The notes beneath the pieces were generated by a model that was given only the letters and a program-made list of their open reading frames with translations, made no database searches and was not told where the DNA came from. From contig NZ_JAAHBP010000015.1 of NCBI RefSeq assembly GCF_023184515.1, positions 62,001-126,000 of the forward strand: a DNA stretch of 64,000 nt, written 5' to 3'. Shown here one piece after another: positions 44,542 through 52,258 of this stretch (its first letter is position 1; every line of letters starts with the position of its first letter). Source of the stretch: Streptomyces sp. D2-8 (GTDB taxonomy: Bacteria; Actinomycetota; Actinomycetes; Streptomycetales; Streptomycetaceae). The position numbers and the translations under genes are program-made.

Positions 44542-45573
44542 ATGCGGGGTTGTGTGATCCACGGTCAGGGCGACCTGCGGGTGGCGGAGCTGCCGGTGCC
44601 GGAGCCCGGGCCGGGGCAGGCGCTGATCGCCGTGCGGTACGGCGGGGTGTGCGGGTCCGATCTGCACTACTGGCGGCACGGCGGGGTCGGTGACTTCCGG
44701 CTGCGGGAGCCGATGGTGCTCGGGCACGAGGTGGTGGGGACCGTCGTGGCGTACGGTGCCGGCGCGTCGGGACCGGCACCGGGCAGCGCCGTCGCCGTGC
44801 ATCCGGCCACTCCGTGCGGGGTGTGCCCGGAGTGCGCGGCCGGACGGCGGAACGTCTGCCGGGACACCCGGTATCTCGGGAGTGCGGCGCGGTTTCCGCA
44901 TGTCCAGGGGGGGTTCTCGGCTCGGGTGACCGTGCCGTGTGAGCAGGTGCGGGCGTTGCCGGACGGGCTGGAGCTGCGGCGGGCCGTGCTGGCCGAGCCC
45001 TTGTCGGTCGCTCTGCACGCGGTGCGGCGGGCCGGGGAGGTGGCGGGGCGGCAGGTGCTGGTGACGGGCGCCGGGCCCATCGGGTGTCTGGTGGTCGCGG
45101 CGGCGAAGGCGGCCGGGGCCGCGCACGTCACGGTCTCGGATCTGCTGCCCGAGGCGCTGGAGTACGGGCGGATCGCAGGGGCCGGGACGGTCGTACGGGC
45201 CGATGATCCGGATGACCGTGGGTGGCCCGACGAGGTCGATGTGGCCGTCGAGGCGTCCGGGGTGGCCGCGGGGCTCGACACGTGTCTGCGGCGGGTGCGG
45301 CGGGGTGGGGTCGTCGTGCAGCTGGGGATGTTGCCGGCGGGGCACAGTCCGTTCGCGGGGAACCTGGTGGTGAGCCGGGAGATCGAGCTGCGGGGGGCGT
45401 TTCGCTTCGACGGTGAGTTCGACGAGGCGTTGGCGCTGCTGGCCGGGGAGCCGGCGTTCGACGGGCTGATCAGTGCGGTGGTTCCTGTGGGGGACGCCGC
45501 GTCCGCGTTCGCGCTGGCCGCTGATCGGAGTCGGTCGTGCAAGGTGCTGTTGGATTTCGCCCCCGCGCCGTAG
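44542..45573 (+). CDS. Zinc-dependent L-idonate 5-dehydrogenase-like enzyme
   Basis: A 343-residue medium-chain dehydrogenase. Catalytic zinc ligands are in YGGVCGSDLHYWRHG (Cys) and VLGHEVVGTV (His-Glu). The structural zinc lobe is CGVCPECAAGRRNVC. The nucleotide-binding motif VTGAGPIGCLVVAAAKAAG is near residue 176. The YWRHGG and HVQGGFSA segments resemble IdnD. With the SDR gene 17 bases upstream it would carry L-idonate to 5-ketogluconate and then gluconate, feeding gntK. ATG at 44542 follows GGGAGG. Confidence 0.88.
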   Translation: MRGCVIHGQGDLRVAELPVPEPGPGQALIAVRYGGVCGSDLHYWRHGGVGDFRLREPMVLGHEVVGTVVAYGAGASGPAPGSAVAVHPATPCGVCPECAAGRRNVCRDTRYLGSAARFPHVQGGFSARVTVPCEQVRALPDGLELRRAVLAEPLSVALHAVRRAGEVAGRQVLVTGAGPIGCLVVAAAKAAGAAHVTVSDLLPEALEYGRIAGAGTVVRADDPDDRGWPDEVDVAVEASGVAAGLDTCLRRVRRGGVVVQLGMLPAGHSPFAGNLVVSREIELRGAFRFDGEFDEALALLAGEPAFDGLISAVVPVGDAASAFALAADRSRSCKVLLDFAPAP

Positions 45574-45625
45574 ACCTGCCCGTCGGTACGTGCGTGCGGG
45601 TGCGTCGTGGTGCGTCGTCGTGTGT

Positions 45626-45651
45626 CGCGCAGTTCCCCGCGCCCCTGAAAA
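45626..45651. repeat. Copy of a widespread Streptomyces intergenic sequence
   Basis: CGCGCAGTTCCCCGCGCCCC followed by TGAAAA. This stretch recurs, by memory, many times between genes in Streptomyces genomes, often as half of a terminator hairpin. Here only one arm is complete. It lies between the convergent ends of the idonate dehydrogenase and cytochrome b genes. Confidence 0.55.
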
Positions 45652-45652
45652 C

Positions 45653-46276
45653 TCAAGGGCGCCACAGAGGGTGCTCCCGGTCTGCCCAGTCTCTGCTGAC
45701 GTTGCCCGTGCGCATGCCCCTTCTCGATTCCGGGTCCGCCAGGGCCATGCCGATGTGGCCGGCCAGGACGATGCCGATGGTGAGGGCCAGCCAGTCGTGG
45801 ACGAAGGTCGCGCTGGTGCGCCAGAGCAGGGGGGTGAGATGGGTGAACCACATCATCAGACCCGTGGCGAGCATGACCAGCGTGGCGCCGGCGATCCAGG
45901 CCGCGTAGAGCTTCTGGCCGGCGTTGAACTTGGCCGCGGGGCGGGACGCGTGGCGCTTGTCGCGGTGCAGGGCGGCGCGCAGCCAGGTGCGGTCGTGCGG
46001 GCCGAAGCGGTTGAGGCGGCCGAGGTCGGCGCGGAAGGCCCGGGAGGCGAGGCCGGCCAGGGCGGGGACGGGCAGGGCGAGACCCGACCACTGGTGCAGG
46101 GTGACGACCAGGGCGCGGCGGCCGACGAGTTCGGCGAGCTGGGGGATGTAGAGGCAGGCCGCCGTGACGACGCAGAGGCCCATCAGCGCGGCCGTGGTGC
46201 GGTGGATCCAGCGCTGCGGTGGGGTGAAGCGGCGCACTTCGGCCGTGGCCGGCGGCGTGTCAGCTCGTAGGGTCAT
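45653..46276 (-). CDS. Cytochrome b-type membrane subunit (b561/FdnI-like)
   Basis: A 207-residue membrane protein with four hydrophobic segments and histidines placed for b-heme binding (RWIHRTTAALMGL, VVTLHQWSGLAL, VHDWLALTIGIVLAGHIGMAL). This is the pattern of bacterial cytochrome b561 / formate dehydrogenase gamma subunits. Its ATG at 46276 overlaps the end of the molybdopterin oxidoreductase gene by 17 bases, so the products probably form a complex in which this subunit passes electrons from the quinone pool or respiratory chain to or from the molybdenum enzyme. Confidence 0.88.
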   Translation of the reverse strand: MTLRADTPPATAEVRRFTPPQRWIHRTTAALMGLCVVTAACLYIPQLAELVGRRALVVTLHQWSGLALPVPALAGLASRAFRADLGRLNRFGPHDRTWLRAALHRDKRHASRPAAKFNAGQKLYAAWIAGATLVMLATGLMMWFTHLTPLLWRTSATFVHDWLALTIGIVLAGHIGMALADPESRRGMRTGNVSRDWADREHPLWRP

Positions 46277-47009
46277 CGTCCCGTCCGTTCGAGCGGCCCA
46301 CCCAGGCGTCGACGTCGTAGCCGCGCTCCTCCCAGTAGCCGGGCCGGACCTTGTCGGTGACGGTGATGCCGGAGAGCCACTTGGCGGACTTGTAGAAGTA
46401 CATGGGCGCCACGTAGAGGCGGACCGGGCCGCCGTGGGAGTGGCCGAGGTCCTTGTCCTGCATGCGCAGGGCGACCAGGACGTCCGCGCGGCGGGCCTGG
46501 TCGAGGGTGAGGCTCTCGGTGTACGTGCCGTCGAAGCAGGTGAAGCGGATGGCCTTGGCCGTGGGGCGGACCCGGGCGGCGTCCAGGAGCCGGGACAGGC
46601 GGACCCCCTCGAAGGGGGTGTCGGGGACGCGCCAGCCCGTGACGCACTGGACGTCGCGGACCATGCGGGTCTGGGGCAGGGCCCTGAGGTCGTCGAGGGT
46701 GTAGGTGGTGGGGCGGTCGACCAGGCCGTCCACGGTGAGGCGGTAGTTGCCGGCGTTCTTGCGCGGGACGGACGAGGCGACCGAGTAGTAGCGGAAGCCG
46801 CCGCCGTTGGGGAGCAGGCCGGTCAGGCCGGTGGGGTCGTTGTCGGCCGCGCCGCCGAGGAAGGCCTCCAGGCCGCGTTGCAGCGGGGGCGCGGCGACGA
46901 CGCCGGCGGCGCCCAGGGCGAGGGTGCCGAGGAAGACGCGGCGGCCGATCGGGGTGCCCCGCTCTTCGGGGTGGTCGTCGTCCACACCCTTGGGTTGGTC
47001 CTCGTTCAC
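46260..47009 (-). CDS. Molybdopterin-dependent oxidoreductase (sulfite-oxidase fold), Tat-exported
   Basis: A 249-residue enzyme of the sulfite oxidase/MsrP-like family. The N-terminus carries a twin-arginine signal or anchor, GRRVFLGTLALGAAGVVAA (about 22-42), so it is exported folded with its cofactor. The molybdenum-ligating Cys lies in VRDVQCVTGWRV near residue 121, and HGGPVRLYVAPMYFYKSAKW is the conserved cofactor-binding region. It overlaps the cytochrome b gene. By analogy to MsrP-MsrQ it may be a reductase acting outside the membrane, although its partner is of the b561 type rather than MsrQ. GTG at 47009. Confidence 0.9.
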   Translation of the reverse strand: MNEDQPKGVDDDHPEERGTPIGRRVFLGTLALGAAGVVAAPPLQRGLEAFLGGAADNDPTGLTGLLPNGGGFRYYSVASSVPRKNAGNYRLTVDGLVDRPTTYTLDDLRALPQTRMVRDVQCVTGWRVPDTPFEGVRLSRLLDAARVRPTAKAIRFTCFDGTYTESLTLDQARRADVLVALRMQDKDLGHSHGGPVRLYVAPMYFYKSAKWLSGITVTDKVRPGYWEERGYDVDAWVGRSNGRDDDPTS

Positions 47010-47096
47010 GTCCTCATTCGAACACCCGCGGCCCCGGCAGGACAGGGATCGCGGGTGCTCGTCAGATTTCCGTAACCACTTCTTACGCGGGCCGCC

Positions 47097-48632
47097 TCAG
47101 GAGGAGGCCGCCTTGTCCAGCTGGAACGCCTCGTTGCCGAGGCCGATCCGGGCGTGCTTCTCGGGGGCGCGGGCGCGCAGCACCAGGCCGAGGACCACGC
47201 CGGCGAGCGCGGCGAGGCCGATGATGCCGGGCAGCACCCAGCTCAGCGAGGAGTCGGGTCCGGCGCCGACCAGCACCTCGAAGTCCTTCACCGTGTAGCC
47301 GGCGATCACCAGCAGGGCGATGCCCGCCAGCGCGGACGTGACGAGTCGCCAGGCCTGGGCGCCCGCGGCGCCGCGGCGGAGGAAGAAGACGACGACGGAC
47401 AGGGACGCCGCCGCCATCAGCACGATCACGCCGAGGGCGCCGATGTTGCCGAACCAGGTGAACAGCTGCAGGACGGGCGCGGTCGGGTCGCCGGCCGGCT
47501 TGTCGTCGGCGATCGCGAAGGCGACCACGACCACCACGGCCACGACGGTCTGGAGCAGCGAGCCGGTGCCCGGGGCGCCGCTGCTGCCGCTGGTGCGGCC
47601 GAAGGCGGCGGGCAGCAGGCCCTCGCGGCCCATGGCGAAGGCGTAGCGGGCGACGACGTTGTGGAAGCTGAGCAGCGCGGCGAACATGCCGGTGACGAAC
47701 AGGACGTGCAGGACGTCCGTGAAGGTGCCGCCGAGGCGGGACTCCGTGAGGAAGAACAGCAGCCCGGCGCTCTGCTTCTGGGCCGTGCCGACGATGGCGG
47801 AGGGGCCGGTGGCCACGGTGAGGGCCCAGCTGCTCAGCGCGAAGAAGACGGCGACCCCGCCGACGGCGAGGAACATCACGCGCGGCACCAGCACGTGCGG
47901 GCGGCTGGTCTCCTCGGCGTACACCGGGGCCTGCTCGAAGCCGAGGAACGCGGCGATGCAGAAGCACAGCGCGGTGCCGACACCGGCGCCGGTGAGGGTG
48001 TCGGGGTTGAAGGCGTGCAGCGACAGGCCCTCCTTCCCGGGGTCGGCGAGGGCGGCCACGTCGAAGACGACGACCAGGAGCACCTCGATGACCAGCAGCA
48101 CGCCGAGCACGCGGGCGTTGACGTCGATCTTGAGCCAGCCCAGCAGACCGACGGCGAGCGCGGCCACGAGTGACGGTATCCACCAGGCGATCTCCACGTC
48201 GGCGTAGGTGGCGAGGAGCCCGGAGACCTCGAAGCCGAAGATGCCGTAGATGCCGACCTGGAGCGCGTTGTAGGCGACGAGGGCCACCAGGGCGGCGCCC
48301 GCGCCGGCGGTGCCTCCGAGGCCCCGGGAGATGTAGGCGTAGAAGGCGCCCGCGTTGTGGACGTGGCGGCTCATCTCGGCGTATCCGACGCTGAACAGGA
48401 TCAGGACGATGCCGAGGACGACGAACAGCAGCGGCTGGCCGACGATGCCCATCACCGCGAATGTGGTGGGCATGACACCCGCGACGACCATGAGCGGGGC
48501 GGTCGCGGCGAGGACGGAGAGCAGCAGCCCCCCGGTGCCGAGCCGGTCGGCGCGCAGGGCGCGCTCCTGCCCCTTGAACGTACTGATGCCGCCGGCGGCG
48601 GGTGTGCTCGTTCTCGAACTGTCCGTGGTCAT
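47097..48632 (-). CDS. APC-family amino acid permease
   Basis: A 511-residue transporter with about 12 hydrophobic segments. The start has the helix-1 break LSVLAATAPLMVVAGVMPTT, and FCIAAFLGFEQAPVYAEET in the sixth segment is typical of amino acid-polyamine-organocation permeases. The substrate is not predictable. ATG at 48632 lies 34 bases after the stop of the hypothetical gene upstream on the same strand, so the two are likely co-transcribed. Confidence 0.92.
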   Translation of the reverse strand: MTTDSSRTSTPAAGGISTFKGQERALRADRLGTGGLLLSVLAATAPLMVVAGVMPTTFAVMGIVGQPLLFVVLGIVLILFSVGYAEMSRHVHNAGAFYAYISRGLGGTAGAGAALVALVAYNALQVGIYGIFGFEVSGLLATYADVEIAWWIPSLVAALAVGLLGWLKIDVNARVLGVLLVIEVLLVVVFDVAALADPGKEGLSLHAFNPDTLTGAGVGTALCFCIAAFLGFEQAPVYAEETSRPHVLVPRVMFLAVGGVAVFFALSSWALTVATGPSAIVGTAQKQSAGLLFFLTESRLGGTFTDVLHVLFVTGMFAALLSFHNVVARYAFAMGREGLLPAAFGRTSGSSGAPGTGSLLQTVVAVVVVVAFAIADDKPAGDPTAPVLQLFTWFGNIGALGVIVLMAAASLSVVVFFLRRGAAGAQAWRLVTSALAGIALLVIAGYTVKDFEVLVGAGPDSSLSWVLPGIIGLAALAGVVLGLVLRARAPEKHARIGLGNEAFQLDKAASS

Positions 48633-48666
48633 CGGGAGAGCGTCCTCACTCTTCGGGTCGGAGGTG

Positions 48667-49617
48667 TCAGGCCGTGCCGAGCGCCCCGGCGCGGGCGGCG
48701 GCGAAGGCGGTGTGCGGATCGCGGTCCGGGTACGACCAGGGCGCCGGAGTGGCGTGGCGGCCGATCCGGTGGAACAGGGCGGCGGCCTCGGCGCCCCGCC
48801 CCTCGCAGAACTTGGCGTGGGCGAGGAAGTTCAGATCGATCAGCCGCCGCGGATGCCCCTCCAGTTCCCATTCCAGCCACCAGTCGAAGGCGGCCTTCAT
48901 GACCTGCCGGGCACGGCGGCCCGTCCAGTGGCCGGAGGCGGCCGGATCGGCGGGTTCGTGACCGGCGGCGGCCAGGACGCGGTAACGCTCGGCGTGCGCG
49001 ATGACCGGCAGGATCGCGAGCGGGGAGTCGGCGGGTGCCTGTTCGGCGGCCCAGTTGGCGAAGTCGTAGACCTCGTGCAGCGGGTCCGGGCCGGCCTCGG
49101 TGCGGCGGCCGGCGAGCCGGGCGACCATCAGATGGTGGGCGTGGTGGTGGTCGGCGTAGCGGCCGCGTACCGACTCGAAGCCGCGGACCACGTCCTGGTC
49201 GCTGCCGACCGCGCACTCCAGCATGAGCAGGCCGAGCCACGGGGTGGGGTCGGCCGGGGCACGGGACACGGCGGCCTGGCAGGCCTCGCGGGCGTGGACC
49301 GGCTTGGCCTTGCCGTGCAGGGCGCGCCGGACCTGGGCGAGGGCGAGCAGCACGGAGGCGTCGGCGGACTCGGGTTCGGCGAGCAGCCACTCCCTGGCCC
49401 ACGCGGCGCAGTAGGACTCCCGGGCGAGGACGGTGACGCGGTGGCCGCGCCGGTCCCAGTCGTCCCCGGTGCGCACCAGCAGGGAACGGGCGTTCTGCCA
49501 GCGGCCCTGCGCCAGTGCGGCACGCGCGGCCACGAGCTCGGCGTCGTCGAGGGCCTCGTCGAAGGCCTGCGCCGCACGTCTGCGGCCACGGCCGAGGGGA
49601 GGCGGGGGTGGGGACAC
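48667..49617 (-). CDS. Conserved hypothetical protein, helical-repeat-like
   Basis: A 316-residue protein of unrecognised family. It is almost wholly helical in appearance, with TPR-like spacing (VAARAALAQGRWQNARSLLV, ASVLLALAQVRRALHGK, PWLGLLMLECAVG) and several conserved-looking Trp and His residues (WDRRGHRVTVLARES, YADHHHAHHLMVARL, MKAAFDWWLEWELEGHPRR). The sequence resembles actinobacterial proteins of unknown function that tally repeats of about 35 residues. GTG at 49617. It lies upstream of, and probably co-transcribed with, the amino acid permease. A role as a protein-interaction scaffold is only inference. Confidence 0.8.
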   Translation of the reverse strand: MSPPPPPLGRGRRRAAQAFDEALDDAELVAARAALAQGRWQNARSLLVRTGDDWDRRGHRVTVLARESYCAAWAREWLLAEPESADASVLLALAQVRRALHGKAKPVHAREACQAAVSRAPADPTPWLGLLMLECAVGSDQDVVRGFESVRGRYADHHHAHHLMVARLAGRRTEAGPDPLHEVYDFANWAAEQAPADSPLAILPVIAHAERYRVLAAAGHEPADPAASGHWTGRRARQVMKAAFDWWLEWELEGHPRRLIDLNFLAHAKFCEGRGAEAAALFHRIGRHATPAPWSYPDRDPHTAFAAARAGALGTA

Positions 49618-49982
49618 CGCGGAACTTCCTCACGCGCTCTTCTTGTGTTTCGGCTCACGGCGGTGAAGGAAGCACGGGTGTGCGCATTGCCATGAACTGA
49701 TCACACACAGCAAACCCCCAGCCAAGGGTTGGCGTCAAGGGCCGCCTGAGCGTTACACGCGTCAACTGCCGTTACTTGCGCGGGTCTTGTGATTCAGGTG
49801 ACAGCAGAGGCAGGTGTGACCGGCATCCGATTTTTCCGTTTCGCCCTTTGTGACGTACGTCATAGCGTGGGCTGCCGTCGCCCCCGACGATGGCATGACG
49901 TACGGGCGCGCCGGGCGGAGCCGGCCGGTACAGTCGGCCCCTACGCAATCGTGAACCCGACCTGACGATCGAGGTACACCGC
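49618..49982. other. Divergent non-coding region with palindromes
   Basis: This 365-base gap separates two divergent genes and holds their promoters. It contains TGACGTACGTCA (49851-49862) and a second TGACGTAC (49896-49903) on the plus strand. It is A/T-richer than the flanks at 49825-49850. No small gene was found. Confidence 0.5.
49851..49862. promoter_or_regulatory. Palindrome TGACGTACGTCA, possible operator
   Basis: A perfect 12-bp palindrome, with its eight-base half repeated 45 bases further on (49896-49903), between the hypothetical/permease operon and the EamA transporter gene. The spacing of about four helical turns would suit a cooperative regulator. No regulator gene adjoins. Confidence 0.4.
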
Positions 49983-50888
49983 GTGTCGGTTCTAGTTCTG
50001 GCGCTCGCCCTGGGTGCCGCCTGCTGTCTGGGCTTCGGCTTCGTCCTCCAGCAGAACGCGGCTCAGCGGGCCCCGCTGAGCGACTTTCTCTCCTTTCGCC
50101 TGCTGATCGACCTGGTGAAGGTGCCGCGCTGGCTCGGCGGCATCGCGCTGATGGTGGTCGGCATGGGGCTGGGCGCCGCCGCGCTCGGGCAGGGCGAGCT
50201 GTCGCTGGTGGAGCCGCTGCTGGCGACGAACCTGCTCTTCGCGCTCGCACTCTCCCGCAAACAGACCCGGCAGCCGCTGGGCCGCCAGGGCTGGGCGGGC
50301 CTCTTCCTGCTGGCGGGCGGCGTGACCGCGTTCATCGTGGCGGGTCGGCCGGAGGGCGGCGCCGCGACGGCCGACCCGATGCGGCAGTGGCTGATCATCG
50401 GGGTCATGATCGGCCTCGCCCTGCTGCTCACGACGCACGGCAAGAGGTCCCGGCTGAGCTCCGGTCCGGTGCTGCTGGCACTGGCTGCCGGGCTGCTCTA
50501 CGGCGTGCAGGACGCGCTGACCCGGGTCAGCGGGCAGAAGGTCGCCGAGGGCGGCTTCGCCGACCTGCTCACCGGCTGGGAGCCGTACGCGGTGCTCGCG
50601 CTGGGCGTGACGGGGCTGGTCCTCGTGCAGAGCGCGTTCGAGACCGCGTCCCTGCGCAAGTCACTGCCCGCCCTGACCGCGGCGCAGCCGCTGGCCGGGA
50701 TCGTCTGCGGCGTCGGCTTCCTGGGCGACCGGCTGCGCACCGACGCGGCGGCCCTGAGCTGGGAGGCCGGTGGCCTGCTGGCCGTGGTCGCCGGGATCGT
50801 GCTGCTGGGTCTGCACCCGGCGATGCCGCAGGGGGCACCGGAGCGGGCACGGGTGGCCGCGCCCGCGGTGAGCCCGGCCTCGTCCTGA
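49983..50888 (+). CDS. DMT/EamA-type membrane transporter
   Basis: A 301-residue membrane protein with about ten hydrophobic segments and the DMT repeat pattern. The first helix is VLALALGAACCLGFGFVLQQ, and QGELSLVEPLLATNLLFALALS is the conserved end of the first repeat. GLVLVQSAFETASLRKSLPALTAAQPLAGI is the matching region in the second. The family exports or imports metabolites; the substrate is unknown. GTG at 49983 follows GAGG. The Nudix gene follows after 45 bases. Confidence 0.88.
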   Translation: MSVLVLALALGAACCLGFGFVLQQNAAQRAPLSDFLSFRLLIDLVKVPRWLGGIALMVVGMGLGAAALGQGELSLVEPLLATNLLFALALSRKQTRQPLGRQGWAGLFLLAGGVTAFIVAGRPEGGAATADPMRQWLIIGVMIGLALLLTTHGKRSRLSSGPVLLALAAGLLYGVQDALTRVSGQKVAEGGFADLLTGWEPYAVLALGVTGLVLVQSAFETASLRKSLPALTAAQPLAGIVCGVGFLGDRLRTDAAALSWEAGGLLAVVAGIVLLGLHPAMPQGAPERARVAAPAVSPASS

Positions 50889-50933
50889 CGGGCCCTGCCC
50901 TGCCCGGGGCGCCTGCCCTGCTTGGATGAGGGC

Positions 50934-51449
50934 ATGAGCGCTGCTGACGAGATCCTCGACATCGTCGACGAGAACGACCAGGTCATCGGGCAGTCCCCCC
51001 GCGGCGAGGCCTACGCCCGGGGTCTGCGCCACCGCTGTGTGTTCATCCAGGCCCGGGACGCCGAGGACCGCGTGTTCGTGCACCGACGCACCCCGGCCAA
51101 GCTGGTCTTCCCCTCCCTCTACGACATGTTCGTCGGCGGAGTGGTCGGCGCGGGCGAGTCCTACGACACGGCGGCCCTGCGCGAGGCCGAGGAGGAACTC
51201 GGCGTGAGCGGCCTGCCGCAGCCACAGCACCTCTTCACGTTCCTCTACGACAACGGCGCGGGCCGGACCTGGTGGTCGGCCGTCTACGAGGTCCGCTGCG
51301 AGCTCCCCGTGCGACCGCAGGTCGAGGAGGTGGCCTGGTACGACTTCCTGGCCGACGCCGAGGTCGAGCGACGCCTGGGCGACTGGGAGTGGGTGCCGGA
51401 CGGACTGGCCGCGTACGAGCGGCTCAAGGCGTTCCGGTCGGCCGGCTGA
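50934..51449 (+). CDS. Nudix hydrolase
   Basis: A 171-residue Nudix protein. The Nudix box GGVVGAGESYDTAALREAEEELGV is complete, with all catalytic glutamates. The N-terminal ADEILDIVDENDQVIGQSPRGEAYARGLRHRC and the LFTFLYDNGAGRTWWSAVYE region resemble isopentenyl-diphosphate isomerase-like/YfcD-type Nudix proteins. The substrate is unknown. ATG at 50934 has a weak ribosome site. It lies in a run of plus-strand genes with the EamA transporter and the two DUF202 genes. Confidence 0.92.
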   Translation: MSAADEILDIVDENDQVIGQSPRGEAYARGLRHRCVFIQARDAEDRVFVHRRTPAKLVFPSLYDMFVGGVVGAGESYDTAALREAEEELGVSGLPQPQHLFTFLYDNGAGRTWWSAVYEVRCELPVRPQVEEVAWYDFLADAEVERRLGDWEWVPDGLAAYERLKAFRSAG

Positions 51450-51487
51450 AGCGGAGCCGGACCGGGGGCCCGGGTAGGGTCGCGCAC

Positions 51488-51880
51488 GTGATCGAGTTCG
51501 TACGGAACGTCCGGTTGTGGTTCGCGCCCGCCGAGGTCCGGGAGGACGGCGAGACGCCCGACTACCGGTTCTCGCTGGCGAACGAACGCACCTTCCTGGC
51601 CTGGCTGCGCACCGCGCTCGCACTGATCGGCGGCGGCTTCGCCGTGGACCAGTTCCTGCCGGACCTGCGCTGGGCCTGGCGGGTCGGACTGGCGCTCGCG
51701 CTGCTGGCCGCGGGCGTGCTGTGCTCCCTGCGGGCCGTCAACCACTGGCTGCGCTGCGAGCGGGCCATGCGGCGGGGCGAGGACCTGCCGGTGTCCCGGT
51801 TCCCGGCGCTGCTGAGCCTGGTCGTCGCGGTCGTGGCGGTCGCCATGGTCCTGGTCGTGCTCGTGGGGTGGGAGGGGTGA
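51488..51880 (+). CDS. DUF202 (YidH-like) membrane protein
   Basis: A 130-residue inner-membrane protein. ANERTFLAWLRTALALIGGGFAV is the DUF202 signature in and before the first of three hydrophobic helices. GTG at 51488. Its stop codon overlaps the GTG start of a second DUF202 gene by four bases, so the two are translationally coupled and probably form a heteromer. Function is not established for the family. Confidence 0.9.
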   Translation: MIEFVRNVRLWFAPAEVREDGETPDYRFSLANERTFLAWLRTALALIGGGFAVDQFLPDLRWAWRVGLALALLAAGVLCSLRAVNHWLRCERAMRRGEDLPVSRFPALLSLVVAVVAVAMVLVVLVGWEG

Positions 51881-52212
51881 GCGCGCCGGCCGCCCGGCAG
51901 CGCGACCCCGACCGCGATCCCGGACTGCAACCCGAGCGGACCCGGCTCGCCTGGCGGCGGACGACACTGTCGGGGACCGTCGTCGCCGTGCTCGCGGTGA
52001 AGACCGTGCTGCACGGCGGGGCGTCGGCGGCCGGGGTCGTCGCGGGTGCCCTGTGCTGTGTGCTCTGGCTGGGCTTCCTGAGCGTCGCCCACCGGCGTAT
52101 CCGCACCCTCGCGGCCACCGCGCGCCCCGCGGCGTTCGCGCCCCGGCACGCGGCGGCCGCGGTGCTGTGCACGGTGGCGATGGCGGCGTGCGGGGCCGCC
52201 CTCGTGCTCTAG
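51877..52212 (+). CDS. Second DUF202 membrane protein
   Basis: A 111-residue protein. LQPERTRLAWRRTTLSGTVV is the DUF202 signature, followed by three hydrophobic helices ending close to the C-terminus. GTG at 51877 overlaps the stop of the first DUF202 gene (GTGA). Two short DUF202 genes in tandem are common in actinobacteria, where one (YidH-like, about 130 residues) pairs with a shorter partner. Confidence 0.9.
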   Translation: MSAPAARQRDPDRDPGLQPERTRLAWRRTTLSGTVVAVLAVKTVLHGGASAAGVVAGALCCVLWLGFLSVAHRRIRTLAATARPAAFAPRHAAAAVLCTVAMAACGAALVL

Positions 52213-52222
52213 GGCACCCGGA

Positions 52223-52258
52223 CACCCCGTTCCTCACTCGCACCCCGTTCCTCACTCG
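52223..52258. repeat. Tandem duplication of 18 bases
   Basis: CACCCCGTTCCTCACTCG is repeated exactly at 52223-52240 and 52241-52258, covering the end of the quinone oxidoreductase gene on the minus strand. The second unit lies partly within its last codons, so the duplication reaches into coding sequence. Confidence 0.8.
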
